From assembly GCA_030684395.1 (NCBI GenBank), contig JAUXTT010000010.1, positions 114,675 to 178,674 of the forward strand: 64,000 nucleotides of DNA, given 5' to 3'. Position numbers and translations under genes: made by a program. The notes under the pieces were generated by a model. The model did not search any database. It had not been told where the DNA came from and saw only the letters and a program-made list of their open reading frames with translations. Source of the DNA: Bacteroidota bacterium (lineage in GTDB: Bacteria; Bacteroidota; Bacteroidia; B-17B0; Aurantibacillaceae). Below are positions 24,422 through 33,706 of this stretch, one piece after another. Each line of letters starts with the position of its first letter. Within the stretch, counting starts at the first letter, position 1.

Positions 24422-25192
24422 TTAGTCATTTAGAAACGAAGTCAAAGGGCTACTAGCCTCCGCATATCTTTTAATAGATCCTAATCGTGCTTCGTAAGCC
24501 ATTCTCCCGGCTTCAACAGCCATTTTAAAAGCCAATGCCATTTTTCTTGGATCACCTGCAACTGCAATTGCTGTATTCACCAACACCGCATCCGCTCCGA
24601 TTTCCATTGCGTGTGCTGCGTGAGAAGGTGCTCCTATTCCTGCATCAACTATTACCGGTACTTTACTTTGTTCTATTATGATCTCTAAAAAATCAATTGT
24701 TTTTAATCCTTTGTTTGTTCCTATTGGTGAACCTAAAGGCATTACAGCTGCTGTTCCTGCATTCTCTAATTGTTTACACAAAACAGGATCAGCATGAATG
24801 TATGGTAATACAATAAACCCAAGCTTCGCCAATTCTTCCGTTGCTTTTAATGTTTCTACTGCATCAGGCAATAAATATTTTGGATCAGGGTGAATTTCTA
24901 ATTTCAACCAGTTTGTTTCCATTGCTTCACGTGCAAGCTGCGCAGCGAACACCGCTTCTTTGGCATTACGAACACCCGAAGTGTTTGGCAACAAATTAAT
25001 ATGCGAATGTTTTAAATGTGATAATATATTATCTGTTTCAGTTTCCAGATCCACGCGTTTTAACGCGACAGTTACCAATTCGGAACCGGAAGCCAATATT
25101 GCTTCTTCCATTTGTTTGGATGATCCAAATTTCCCCGTTCCTAAAAACAAACGTGAACCAAATTCTTTTCCTGCGATCTTAAGCGTTTGCAT
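24422..25192 (-). CDS. thiG: Thiazole synthase ThiG
   Basis: 256 residues, a TIM-barrel protein of normal length. Typical segments: [18 protein letters not shown] at the N-terminus, [10 protein letters not shown] (Schiff-base Lys of the family), [52 protein letters not shown]. It builds the thiazole phosphate of thiamin from deoxyxylulose 5-phosphate, dehydroglycine and ThiS thiocarboxylate. Its start overlaps the end of thiE by 14 nt, indicating coupled translation. Confidence 0.96.
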   Translation of the reverse strand: MQTLKIAGKEFGSRLFLGTGKFGSSKQMEEAILASGSELVTVALKRVDLETETDNILSHLKHSHINLLPNTSGVRNAKEAVFAAQLAREAMETNWLKLEIHPDPKYLLPDAVETLKATEELAKLGFIVLPYIHADPVLCKQLENAGTAAVMPLGSPIGTNKGLKTIDFLEIIIEQSKVPVIVDAGIGAPSHAAHAMEIGADAVLVNTAIAVAGDPRKMALAFKMAVEAGRMAYEARLGSIKRYAEASSPLTSFLND

Positions 25193-25811
25193 GCATCAGT
25201 GTATTTAATTGTTCTACTAATTCTTTTTTATTTGGATTTTTAGTTACCAATCCTGAAACAGCGATCCCATGAACACCTGTATTCATAATAGTTTCAATGT
25301 CTCCGGTTTCTATTCCGCCAATTGCATAAATTGGAACAGAAAGGCTCTTTGCTTTTAATTCATTCACAATAGTTGTGTAACCTTCAGCACCCAATATCGG
25401 GCTCAGTTTTTCTTTGGTTGTAGTAAAACGAAAGGGACCAAGACCAACATAATCACATTTCTCTTCGATGCGTTTTATGACATGTTGCAATGTATTGGCT
25501 GTTCCTCCGATAATTTTATCCTTTCCTAAAATTGCTCTTGCATGTGCAATACTATCATCATCCAAACCTAAATGAATTCCATCCGCATCAACAGCTTTCG
25601 CGATATCTACAAAATCATTTACGATGAATACAGCTTTATGCTTAACACATAAATCTTTAACTCTTTCTGCCAATTTACTTTCCTGCATTTCTTTTTTATC
25701 CTTGAAACGCAATTGGATCCAATCACATCCTGCCTCCAATGCTGAAGCAATATTTTCATAATGCTCATTGCTTGTTGCTCCCTGTGATATGTATTGTAAT
25801 TTACTGTACAT
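25179..25811 (-). CDS. thiE: Thiamine-phosphate synthase ThiE
   Basis: 210 residues. Shows the ThiE pattern [60 protein letters not shown] and [12 protein letters not shown], with the Lys and pyrophosphate-binding Gly residues of the TIM barrel. It joins HMP pyrophosphate and thiazole phosphate to thiamin phosphate. It overlaps thiG at its end and thiD by 11 nt at its start. It is the better ThiE candidate of the two paralogues in this operon. Confidence 0.93.
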   Translation of the reverse strand: MYSKLQYISQGATSNEHYENIASALEAGCDWIQLRFKDKKEMQESKLAERVKDLCVKHKAVFIVNDFVDIAKAVDADGIHLGLDDDSIAHARAILGKDKIIGGTANTLQHVIKRIEEKCDYVGLGPFRFTTTKEKLSPILGAEGYTTIVNELKAKSLSVPIYAIGGIETGDIETIMNTGVHGIAVSGLVTKNPNKKELVEQLNTLMHANA

Positions 25812-26553
25812 GATATGCTAATAAGTCTGAATTACTTTTTAAAATTTGTTCTATATACTTTTTTCCGTTCCTGCATGCATCTTCTACATTCTGTCCTAAT
25901 GCCAGGTTTGCTGTGATGGCAGAAGAAAGAATACAACCTGATCCGTGTTTGGCAGGTAATTCTTCTTTCGAATCTTCGATTTTTACTACTTTCCCTTCTG
26001 CATACAAAAAATCAATTCCTTTTTCCGTTTCACTGTGTCCGCCTTTCAGTAATACATTACAAAAGGTTGCTAAGAATTTTGCTGCTTCTTTTGGATCTTC
26101 TTTCTTACCAAGGATCTTTGCTTCTTTTACATTAGGTGTAATGAGATACAAACTCTTCATCAGGTCTTGCAATTTATCAGGATCAACATTCTTTAAAAAC
26201 ATCGGTCCTGCAGAAGCGGAGATCACAGGATCCCAAACGATCTTTACCTTGGGTTTTTGTTGCTTCAACCAGTTCACTACTTCTTGTAAGGTTTCTACAC
26301 TTTCAATGATCCCGACTTTAATAAACGTTACATCATATTGTTCGATGATCGGTTTCAATTGAGAAATGATTTTCCCAGCTTTCAACCATTCTACATCAAA
26401 GAACTTATCTTCTGTTTGTTCAGTTAATGAAGTTACAACCGCCATTCCCAAACACTTGTGCTGCTCAAATGTTTTTACATCAGCTAGCACACCTGCCCCG
26501 CCACTCGGGTCGAAGCCGGCAATACTCAATACTATGGGGCGATTATAGGTCAT
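25801..26553 (-). CDS. thiD: Hydroxymethylpyrimidine/phosphomethylpyrimidine kinase ThiD
   Basis: 250 residues, ribokinase-like fold. Seen: VLSIAGFDPSGGAGVLADVKTF at the N-terminus, VWDPVISASAGPMFL, LITPNVKEAKIL, VLLKGGHSETEKGIDF and the anion-hole/catalytic GSGCILSSAITANLA. It phosphorylates the pyrimidine moiety twice to HMP pyrophosphate. It overlaps thiE by 11 nt. Slightly shorter than E. coli ThiD (266). Confidence 0.95.
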   Translation of the reverse strand: MTYNRPIVLSIAGFDPSGGAGVLADVKTFEQHKCLGMAVVTSLTEQTEDKFFDVEWLKAGKIISQLKPIIEQYDVTFIKVGIIESVETLQEVVNWLKQQKPKVKIVWDPVISASAGPMFLKNVDPDKLQDLMKSLYLITPNVKEAKILGKKEDPKEAAKFLATFCNVLLKGGHSETEKGIDFLYAEGKVVKIEDSKEELPAKHGSGCILSSAITANLALGQNVEDACRNGKKYIEQILKSNSDLLAYHVQ

Positions 26554-26597
26554 TTTTTTGTTAAATCTTCTTAGTGGTTTTGACTTTGCTCAACCAC

Positions 26598-27236
26598 CTA
26601 CTTTTCTTCAATTATAATTTCCGGTGACTGAGCGGAGCCGAAGTCACTAACTCGAAAAATCTGCGCAATCTTTTTAAGAGCTTCCACCTGATTTCCCGAA
26701 TTCCAAATACTTCCCAAAACCCCAACTCCATCAAAACCCATTGTAATTGCATCTTTGTAATTATCAGCTGTAATCCCTCCAAGTGCAATTACTTTTACAT
26801 TCGGATTCTTTTCTTTCAGATCAAACTTTCTTGCTTTGTAACCAAACTTCGAAATGCTATCGAATACTGGTCCAAGGAAAGCATACTCAAACACATTACT
26901 TAACCCTTTATACACCTCAACAGAATGAACGGAAGTCGATAAAATAAAACCTTCTTCTTCCAACCGTTGCAATTGCTTTTCAGTTTGTTGTAATCTGTCT
27001 GTCTCCGAAAAATGAATACGTTTAAAATCGAATTCTCCAGCCTTCTCATGGTATTGATGAATAGCGATCTTTGAATAATGTTCCGGCTTGACCTGCTCAA
27101 GTAATTCTATAATTTCAGTTTTGCTATTTTCATACTTCCTCAAGTGAAACAAGGGCATTCCCGCATCAAATAGTTGATTAAGAACATCCGCTTCACCCGG
27201 AAAAATTTTATTATCTGAAATAATAACTAATTGCAT
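26598..27236 (-). CDS. ThiE/TenI-like thiamin-phosphate synthase paralogue
   Basis: 212 residues, clearly related to ThiE/TenI (MPLFHLRKYENS, KRIHFSETDR, STSVHSVEVYKGL, EYAFLGPVFDSISK, VIALGGITADNYKDAITMGFDGVGVLGSIW). It lacks the ThiE HxG...DD element, and resembles TenI-type thiazole tautomerases, whose FLGPVFDS-type loop and His residues fit. It probably aromatises the thiazole intermediate made by ThiG. The last ~12 residues (GSAQSPEIIIEEK) are encoded by a palindromic repeat (26623-26648), so the original C-terminus may have been replaced. Confidence 0.8.
   Translation of the reverse strand: MQLVIISDNKIFPGEADVLNQLFDAGMPLFHLRKYENSKTEIIELLEQVKPEHYSKIAIHQYHEKAGEFDFKRIHFSETDRLQQTEKQLQRLEEEGFILSTSVHSVEVYKGLSNVFEYAFLGPVFDSISKFGYKARKFDLKEKNPNVKVIALGGITADNYKDAITMGFDGVGVLGSIWNSGNQVEALKKIAQIFRVSDFGSAQSPEIIIEEK
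26623..26648. repeat. GGTGACT-GAGCGGAGCCGA-AGTCACT palindromic repeat, copy 1
   Basis: GTGACT and AGTCAC are inverted repeats around GAGCGGAGCCGA. A second copy lies at 27276-27300. This copy is inside the coding 3' end of the thiE/tenI-like gene. Similar words are common dispersed repeats in Bacteroidota. Confidence 0.7.
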
Positions 27237-27275
27237 TTTATATTTTTATTCTGCTGACCTTATTTTGTAATTTCA

Positions 27276-27300
27276 GGTGACTGAGCGGAGCCGATTCACC
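27276..27300. repeat. GGTGACTGAGCGGAGCCGATTCACC repeat, copy 2 (described as 25-nt hairpin)
   Basis: GGTGA (27276-27280) pairs with TCACC (27296-27300), and the middle CTGAGCGGAGCCGA is identical to copy 1 at 26623. It lies in the gap between thiC and the thiE/tenI-like gene, ending 2 nt before the thiC stop codon. Confidence 0.7.
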
Positions 27301-27302
27301 CT

Positions 27303-29165
<1,863 letters not shown>

Positions 29166-29247
29166 TTATTTCACGTTTCTGGTTATATACACATAATTTT
29201 GAAGTGCGCGTCTTGGCTCTTGTGTCTTACATCTTATATCTAACATC

Positions 29248-29451
29248 CTACCCGCCTTGTGTTGCTTTAATGATCAATATAGTATCGTTGTTATTAATAA
29301 AGGTTTGTTCCCATGCCTGTTTCGGGATTACTGAATTGTTGATAGCCACCGCAATACCTTTTTGCTTTTCGCCTAATTGAGCTGAAACAATAGCTTGCAC
29401 CGTAGTTCCTTCGGCAACAGATTGTGTTTGATTATTGATTGTTATTTCCAT
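29248..29451 (-). CDS. thiS: Sulfur carrier protein ThiS
   Basis: 67 residues from ATG 29451 (MEITINNQTQSV); an in-frame ATG 48 nt upstream exists but lies in the riboswitch leader and adds a non-conserved stretch. The beta-grasp protein ends in the diglycine ATQGG needed for adenylation by ThiF and thiocarboxylate formation. It delivers sulfur to ThiG. It is the first gene of the thiamin operon. Confidence 0.92.
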   Translation of the reverse strand: MEITINNQTQSVAEGTTVQAIVSAQLGEKQKGIAVAINNSVIPKQAWEQTFINNNDTILIIKATQGG

Positions 29452-29500
29452 TCCTCTTTGTTTTTGCTTTAGGAATGGTTGATGGTGGCCTCCGGGCACC

Positions 29501-29529
29501 CTGACGAAAAACTAATGATTTTGTCAGGA
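29501..29529 (-). promoter_or_regulatory. Hairpin in the thiS leader (expression-platform candidate)
   Basis: CCTGACgAAAA and TTTTgTCAGG are inverted repeats between the riboswitch and the thiS start. On the minus strand there is no T-run behind it, so if it is part of the switch it would act by blocking ribosome access, or as an antiterminator partner, rather than as a simple terminator. Confidence 0.35.
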
Positions 29530-29576
29530 TGGCATCTTGTAATTATTTTTCTTCGAAAACTAAAACAAGCTGCTCA

Positions 29577-29650
29577 CTTTTCCTTTCGACAGTATCAACT
29601 GTATCAAGTTCAACGGGTATGATCTCAGTCCTCCATGGACACCCCTAAAG
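29577..29650 (-). promoter_or_regulatory. TPP riboswitch (THI element) of the thiamin operon
   Basis: Read on the minus strand, the order is AGGGGTG, then ACTGAGATCATACCCGT, then TGAACTTGAT, a short hairpin CAGTTGATACTG and finally GAAAGGAAAAG. The CTGAGA and ACCC..TGAAC..GAT blocks are the conserved TPP-sensing core (J3/2 and P4-P5), and the AGGGGTG/terminal GGAAA pair closes P1-P2. It is ~125 nt upstream of thiS and should lower expression of the operon when thiamin pyrophosphate is abundant. Confidence 0.9.
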
Positions 29651-29655
29651 TGATG

Positions 29656-29663
29656 TAAAGGTA
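29656..29663 (-). promoter_or_regulatory. Possible -7 box (TACCTTTA) of the thiamin operon
   Basis: On the minus strand TACCTTTA is one base off TAnnTTTG and sits 6 nt upstream of the riboswitch, where the operon promoter is expected. No convincing -33 element is seen. Confidence 0.35.
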
Positions 29664-29729
29664 AGAAAATTTTCGAGATAGTAAAAAGGACGCTCGACGA
29701 ACGGTTTTACTTTCAGAATCAGATTTACT

Positions 29730-29838
29730 GCCAGCTAACCTCAAAACATAATTCGTACTTCTACCACCTGCGCCTTCTTTTACAAGTATTTTTTGCATTA
29801 AGTCCTGTATATCAGGCAGGGAAGTATCTGCAGAGTAT
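29730..29838 (-). pseudogene. C-terminal remnant of a Fic-family (DUF4172-type) protein
   Basis: Just behind the dinD stop the minus strand encodes KYSADTSLPDIQDLMQKIL and VKEGAGGRSTNYVL in one frame. This is the winged-helix C-terminus of Fic/DOC-type AMP-transferases of Bacteroidota, where SADTALRDI.DLI.KGIL...GGGRSTNY is usual. No start codon exists in the frame: the frame begins with a stop 12 nt upstream inside dinD. It therefore looks like what is left of a fic gene whose main part was replaced by dinD. The similarity ends near the GSK triplet; frame continuation further towards the riboswitch looks random. Confidence 0.5.
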
Positions 29839-30693
29839 TTATTTCTTCTTTTTAGGATTTATTTTTTTTGTTTCTGCCTTTTTTTCTATCTTCTTAATAC
29901 TATCCGCTTTAGGTAAATTTTCCGGCATTGTACCTCCTAATTCCTGTATGGTTTTGCGCACTTTTTTACCCACTTCAAAATGAGCCTGGTTAGCTTTTTG
30001 TTTGCCCTTAATATTTTCTCTTTTTAGTTTTTCTTCGGCTTGAGTTGCGCGGAATAAATTGGCAGCTAATTCTGTACTGCCCATGTGGTCCAAAATATTT
30101 TCACTCTTTTTTAATCCTTTTTTTGAGTGTATTCCTTTGGCATCTAAGCCACCATATAAACCCTTGTAACCAAAGTTTTGAAAAATCGCATAATCCAGAG
30201 GGTCAATTACTCCTGCATTACGAGCGGCATCAGCTAATTGTTTATTATGCGAGGCCATTTCTTTACGTAAAAACAATCGTTTTTCTTCTTCAGTACTCAG
30301 CTTATTATAGGAGTCCATTTGCTGAATTTCACGTAAGCGAGTTTGCACCGCAAAATATGTTTGCCCTAATGCTACCACTTCTTTATCAGGACTAGCATTT
30401 TGAACTATTAAATAACAGGCATAACGACTAAGCTTTATGCTTTCAACTCCTCTTTGAGCAGTAGAGCCTAGTTGAACCATATCGAGGATATCCTCGAAAT
30501 GGTCGGAAACTTTTTGCTTACTATTTTTACAAGCTTCCTTTGCTCTATCTACAACAGGCAAAAAGTGTCTGTATTCAGAATATTCCAGTACTTTACTTAA
30601 ATCACGGGCACTCCAATACTCGTTTCCGTCTTCATCAACTCTCTTTATCTGTTCAAAAACAGGAATATTATTTTTTGAAATTTCTTTCGCCAT
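29839..30693 (-). CDS. dinD: DinD-like DNA-damage-inducible protein
   Basis: 284 residues, close to E. coli DinD (274). The N-terminal Bro-N-like part has FEQIKRVDEDGNEYWSARDLSKVLEYSEYRHF, and the centre DMVQLGSTAQRGVESIKLSRYACYLIVQNASP, both diagnostic. In E. coli DinD is LexA-controlled and inhibits RecA filaments. The tail here ends in KKAETKKINPKKKK, a basic extension. No LexA-type site was recognised upstream. A Fic remnant follows, suggesting that this locus exchanges genes. Confidence 0.88.
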   Translation of the reverse strand: MAKEISKNNIPVFEQIKRVDEDGNEYWSARDLSKVLEYSEYRHFLPVVDRAKEACKNSKQKVSDHFEDILDMVQLGSTAQRGVESIKLSRYACYLIVQNASPDKEVVALGQTYFAVQTRLREIQQMDSYNKLSTEEEKRLFLRKEMASHNKQLADAARNAGVIDPLDYAIFQNFGYKGLYGGLDAKGIHSKKGLKKSENILDHMGSTELAANLFRATQAEEKLKRENIKGKQKANQAHFEVGKKVRKTIQELGGTMPENLPKADSIKKIEKKAETKKINPKKKK

Positions 30694-30867
30694 GATTTTA
30701 ATTTTGTAAGAGAAGGTCTTAGTTTAAAGATATCTGATTTTCAACTGTTTTTCCACTCTTTTAAATGTAAATCTACGTTGAACCGGAGGTATATCCAAGA
30801 AAAACTATAGAAATATGAACACTTTACCTTCAGTTTTCCTTTAGAATCCAATCCTTATATTTACCCT

Positions 30868-31545
30868 GTGAAAATCCTCCTCATAGAAGATGAACCCGAA
30901 TTGCGCAAGTCAGTAAAGCAGTACCTTTACCAGGAAGGCTTTTTGGTAGAATCTGCCAACGACTATCAATCGGCTTCTGAAAAGGTGAATGAGTACGAGT
31001 ACGATTGCATTTTAATTGATATTACCCTTCCAAAAGGAAGCGGTTTGGATATTGTAAAACAATTAAAACAAAAGAATTCCAAAGCAGGTGTGATCATTAT
31101 CTCCGCTAAAAACTCTATTGATGATAAGATTACAGGGTTGGATCTTGGGGCAGACGATTATTTGCCCAAACCTTTTGAACTGGCAGAATTAAATGCAAGG
31201 ATAAAAGCATTGATCAGAAGAAGAAATTTTGGAGGAAACACATCCATTGTGGTAAACGAGATCATCATCAGTACAGATGAAAGAACAGTGAAGGTGAATA
31301 ATGAATTGGTGCAGCTTACAACTAAAGAATACGACCTGCTGCTTTTCTTTATCAGTAATAAGAACAGAGTAGTTTCTAAAAACTCTATAGCAGAACATTT
31401 GTTGGGAGATAATTCTGATCAAATGGACAATCATGATTTTATATATGTGCATTTAAGGAATTTGAGAAAAAAATTAGCGGAGAAAGGTTGTGAGGATTAT
31501 GTGCAGACAATTTATGGGATAGGGTATAATTTTAAGGTGAGCTGA
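30868..31545 (+). CDS. OmpR-family response regulator
   Basis: 225 residues from GTG 30868 (no ATG gives the full receiver domain). Receiver domain with acidic pocket E7/D8, phosphoacceptor D51 in CILIDITLPKGSG and K in ADDYLPKPFE; C-terminal OmpR-type winged helix (TTKEYDLLLFFISNKNRVVSKNSIAEHLL, FIYVHLRNLRKKLAEKG). A TATATTTA (30856-30863) just upstream resembles a -7 box, so the transcript would be almost leaderless. The cognate histidine kinase follows after a 119-nt gap. Confidence 0.93.
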   Translation: MKILLIEDEPELRKSVKQYLYQEGFLVESANDYQSASEKVNEYEYDCILIDITLPKGSGLDIVKQLKQKNSKAGVIIISAKNSIDDKITGLDLGADDYLPKPFELAELNARIKALIRRRNFGGNTSIVVNEIIISTDERTVKVNNELVQLTTKEYDLLLFFISNKNRVVSKNSIAEHLLGDNSDQMDNHDFIYVHLRNLRKKLAEKGCEDYVQTIYGIGYNFKVS

Positions 31546-31548
31546 AAA

Positions 31549-31588
31549 TGGCACGCAGATGACACAGATTAAGCAGATTTACCCGGAT
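31549..31588. repeat. Degenerate ACGCAGAT/CAGATT dispersed-repeat fragment
   Basis: The words GCACGCAGATGACACAG, ATTAAGCAGATT and ACCCGGATTT are typical of a dispersed intergenic repeat (compare the full palindrome at 63720-63805). Only one arm is visible here, directly after the response-regulator stop. It is followed (31622-31660) by CTTGAATCTTGCGCCTTGG words, a second low-complexity repeat type also seen near 29205-29250. Confidence 0.5.
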
Positions 31589-31664
31589 TTTTATTTTTTT
31601 GAAACAAGGCATTGTTTTACAAGATGCGTCTTGAATCTTGCGCCTTGGTTCTAATATCTATATT

Positions 31665-32924
31665 ATGAAGTTAATTACTAAAACCATATTGTACTTTCTA
31701 GCGGTGAGCATACCATTGGTAGCTCTTTGCCTGTTCCTTGGTTTCCATTTGGTGAATAAGGAATTGGAAGATGCAACCGAAGAAGCATTATGGAAAGAAA
31801 AATTAAATGCGGAAAAATTAATTGAGGGCGGGGCAGTAGATTTTATTCTTTATTTGAGTACTGACAGTTTATCAAAAGTAGTTGAAACGACCACTGTCAC
31901 TACCGGAGATGTATATAAAGATTCTGTGATCTATGATCGTTTTGAAGAAGAAGATCTGCCTTACCGAATCCTGGAAAGCAATATGAGTGCTAACGGTAAG
32001 AGCTACCTGATCTTTATTGCCAGAACTACACTCGAACACGATGATCTGATGGAAAGTCTGTTAAAGGCTTTCGGGTTGTTACTTGGATTTTTACTGCTTA
32101 CTTTTTTTGCATTGAACTGGATCCTTTCCAAAACATTGTGGAAGCCCTTTTATAAAACTTTGAATGAATTGAAGAAGTACGATCTCCATGCCAACACGGT
32201 AGTTGCTTTGGAATCCACATCTACCAAAGAGTTCAAACAATTGAATCAATCGCTGAATGAAATGATGGAGAAGATCCAATCGGATTTCCAACAGCAAAAG
32301 GAATTCACAGAAAACGCAGCTCACGAAATGCAAACACCTTTGGCGGTTATCAAAGCTAATATCGGCTTATTGATGCAATCACCTAATCTGAAACAAGAGG
32401 AAATGGAGCAACTGCAGTCTATTGACAATACCGCAAGAAAAATGTCTTCTCTTAACAAAGCGTTGATACTCTTAGCAAAGATCGAAAATAATCAGTTCAA
32501 AGAAAATGTGAAGCTGAGCGCAAAAGAAATTGTAAGCAAAGTGTTGCAGCATTACGAAGATGCACTAAGCGGTAAAGAGATTTCTGTTGAGAACAATATT
32601 ACTACAGATATTAACTTTAAATTAAACCCTGCTTTGGCTGATGTACTCATCACGAACCTTGTACAGAATGCGATCAGGCATAATTTTAAAGGTGGGAAAA
32701 TACGAATCGAAACAAAAGTTAATTCCCTAATAATTTCGAATACCGGAGAACCTTTGAACATTAAGGCAGAAGACCTGTTTGTTCGATTTAAGAAAAACTA
32801 CGCGTCTAAAGAGTCACTTGGCTTGGGCCTATCCATTGTAAAGAGTATTGTAGATAGTTTTGATCACACAATTGGCTATACCTACGAAAACAATATGCAC
32901 AAATTTAGTGTCAATTTCGGCTAA
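31665..32924 (+). CDS. Two-component sensor histidine kinase
   Basis: 419 residues from ATG 31665. Two membrane helices (about 5-28 and 128-150) enclose a short extracytoplasmic region. A HisKA domain with the phospho-acceptor H220 in ENAAHEMQTPLAVIKANI and a compact HATPase domain (N box LVQNAIRHNFKGG, G box ISNTGEPLN, G2 ASKESLGLGLSIVKSI) follow. It phosphorylates the OmpR-type regulator upstream. The signal is unknown. The first ATG in the coding leader was preferred over an in-frame TTG at 31638 that lies in repeat sequence. Confidence 0.93.
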   Translation: MKLITKTILYFLAVSIPLVALCLFLGFHLVNKELEDATEEALWKEKLNAEKLIEGGAVDFILYLSTDSLSKVVETTTVTTGDVYKDSVIYDRFEEEDLPYRILESNMSANGKSYLIFIARTTLEHDDLMESLLKAFGLLLGFLLLTFFALNWILSKTLWKPFYKTLNELKKYDLHANTVVALESTSTKEFKQLNQSLNEMMEKIQSDFQQQKEFTENAAHEMQTPLAVIKANIGLLMQSPNLKQEEMEQLQSIDNTARKMSSLNKALILLAKIENNQFKENVKLSAKEIVSKVLQHYEDALSGKEISVENNITTDINFKLNPALADVLITNLVQNAIRHNFKGGKIRIETKVNSLIISNTGEPLNIKAEDLFVRFKKNYASKESLGLGLSIVKSIVDSFDHTIGYTYENNMHKFSVNFG

Positions 32925-33034
32925 AGAATTGCTTTAGAATTGAGCCCTACTTTTGAATTGTATATTAAAAAAAGTAAACAAATTATGATCACCATTATTG
33001 GGCCTATTTAAAGAATTACTTAAGAATTGATACC

Positions 33035-33042
33035 TATCTTTG
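33035..33042 (+). promoter_or_regulatory. -7 box (TATCTTTG) of the PepSY-like gene
   Basis: TATCTTTG, an exact TAnnTTTG match, 23 nt upstream of the ATG at 33066. A -33 TTTG is not obvious. Confidence 0.5.
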
Positions 33043-33065
33043 AAATATAAATTAAAATAAGCAAC

Positions 33066-33530
33066 ATGAAAACACTTATGGTATTATTAGCAACAGCTTT
33101 ATCAATAAGCTTCGCACAGGCTCAAAAATTAAAAGAAGCTGATGTTCCCGCAGCAATTAAAGAAGGATTCAAAAAAGAATTTCCGAATGCAAAAGCTAAA
33201 GAATGGGCAAAAGAAGGTGATACTTATGAAGCAGAATTCACCTGGAATAAGGTAGAAACATCTGCAACATTTAGTACAGAAGGTAAATTAGTGGAAACAG
33301 AAGCTGAGATCAAAATAACTGAACTTCCTGCTGCTGTTGCTGAGTATGTAAAGAAAAATCACCCTGATCACAAAATCACAGAAGCATCTAAAATCACTGA
33401 AGCCGGAACAGGTAAAATATCTTATGAAGCGGAGATCTCTAAAGGCAAAGAAGAGGCGGATCTTATTTTTGATGCTAAAGGAAATTTTTTAAAGAAAGAA
33501 GGCAATGATAATTCCAACGACAAAGACTAA
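33066..33530 (+). CDS. PepSY-like secreted protein
   Basis: 154 residues. Signal peptide (1-19, SISFAQAQ). The mature part contains two related ~60-residue units, KLKEADVPAAIKEGFKKEFPNAKAKEWAKEGDTYEAEFTWN and ITELPAAVAEYVKKNHPDHKITEASKITEAGTGKISYEAEIS, as in Bacteroidota PepSY-like (BLIP-fold) proteins. Its function is unknown; homologues are often envelope-stress-induced and found near two-component systems, as here. It is rich in Lys and Glu. An own promoter and a strong terminator make it a separate transcription unit. Confidence 0.85.
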   Translation: MKTLMVLLATALSISFAQAQKLKEADVPAAIKEGFKKEFPNAKAKEWAKEGDTYEAEFTWNKVETSATFSTEGKLVETEAEIKITELPAAVAEYVKKNHPDHKITEASKITEAGTGKISYEAEISKGKEEADLIFDAKGNFLKKEGNDNSNDKD

Positions 33531-33560
33531 ACACTGCTAAAACCGTGATATAGAGCAAGC

Positions 33561-33593
33561 AGCCCTTTCGTACCATCCGAAAGGGCTTTTTTA
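33561..33593 (+). terminator. Rho-independent terminator after the PepSY-like gene
   Basis: AGCCCTTTCG (33561-33570) pairs perfectly with CGAAAGGGCT (33578-33587) around a 7-nt loop and is followed by TTTTTTAT. It lies ~30 nt after the stop. Confidence 0.9.
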
Positions 33594-33676
33594 TTTGGCG
33601 ACAATTCTTATTTTTACTTAAACTATGATAAGAATTTTCTTAACCTAGTTTAATGACAAAGGAACTTCAATATGCC

Positions 33677-33684
33677 TAACTTTG
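33677..33684 (+). promoter_or_regulatory. -7 box (TAACTTTG) of the pirin gene
   Basis: TAACTTTG, an exact TAnnTTTG match, 22 nt upstream of the ATG at 33707. Confidence 0.5.
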
Positions 33685-33706
33685 TGGTACAAATAAATCT
33701 TACATC

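Noticed and set aside
29170..29240. CTTGGCTCTTGTGTCTTACATCTTATATC low-complexity text as a possible functional leader of thiC
   Set aside because: Such CTTG/TCTTG words recur at 31622-31660 and elsewhere in these genomes; they are repeat debris with no clear fold.
29452..29499. 16-residue extension of ThiS
   Set aside because: It lies in the riboswitch leader and ThiS proteins start directly at the beta strand MEITINN.
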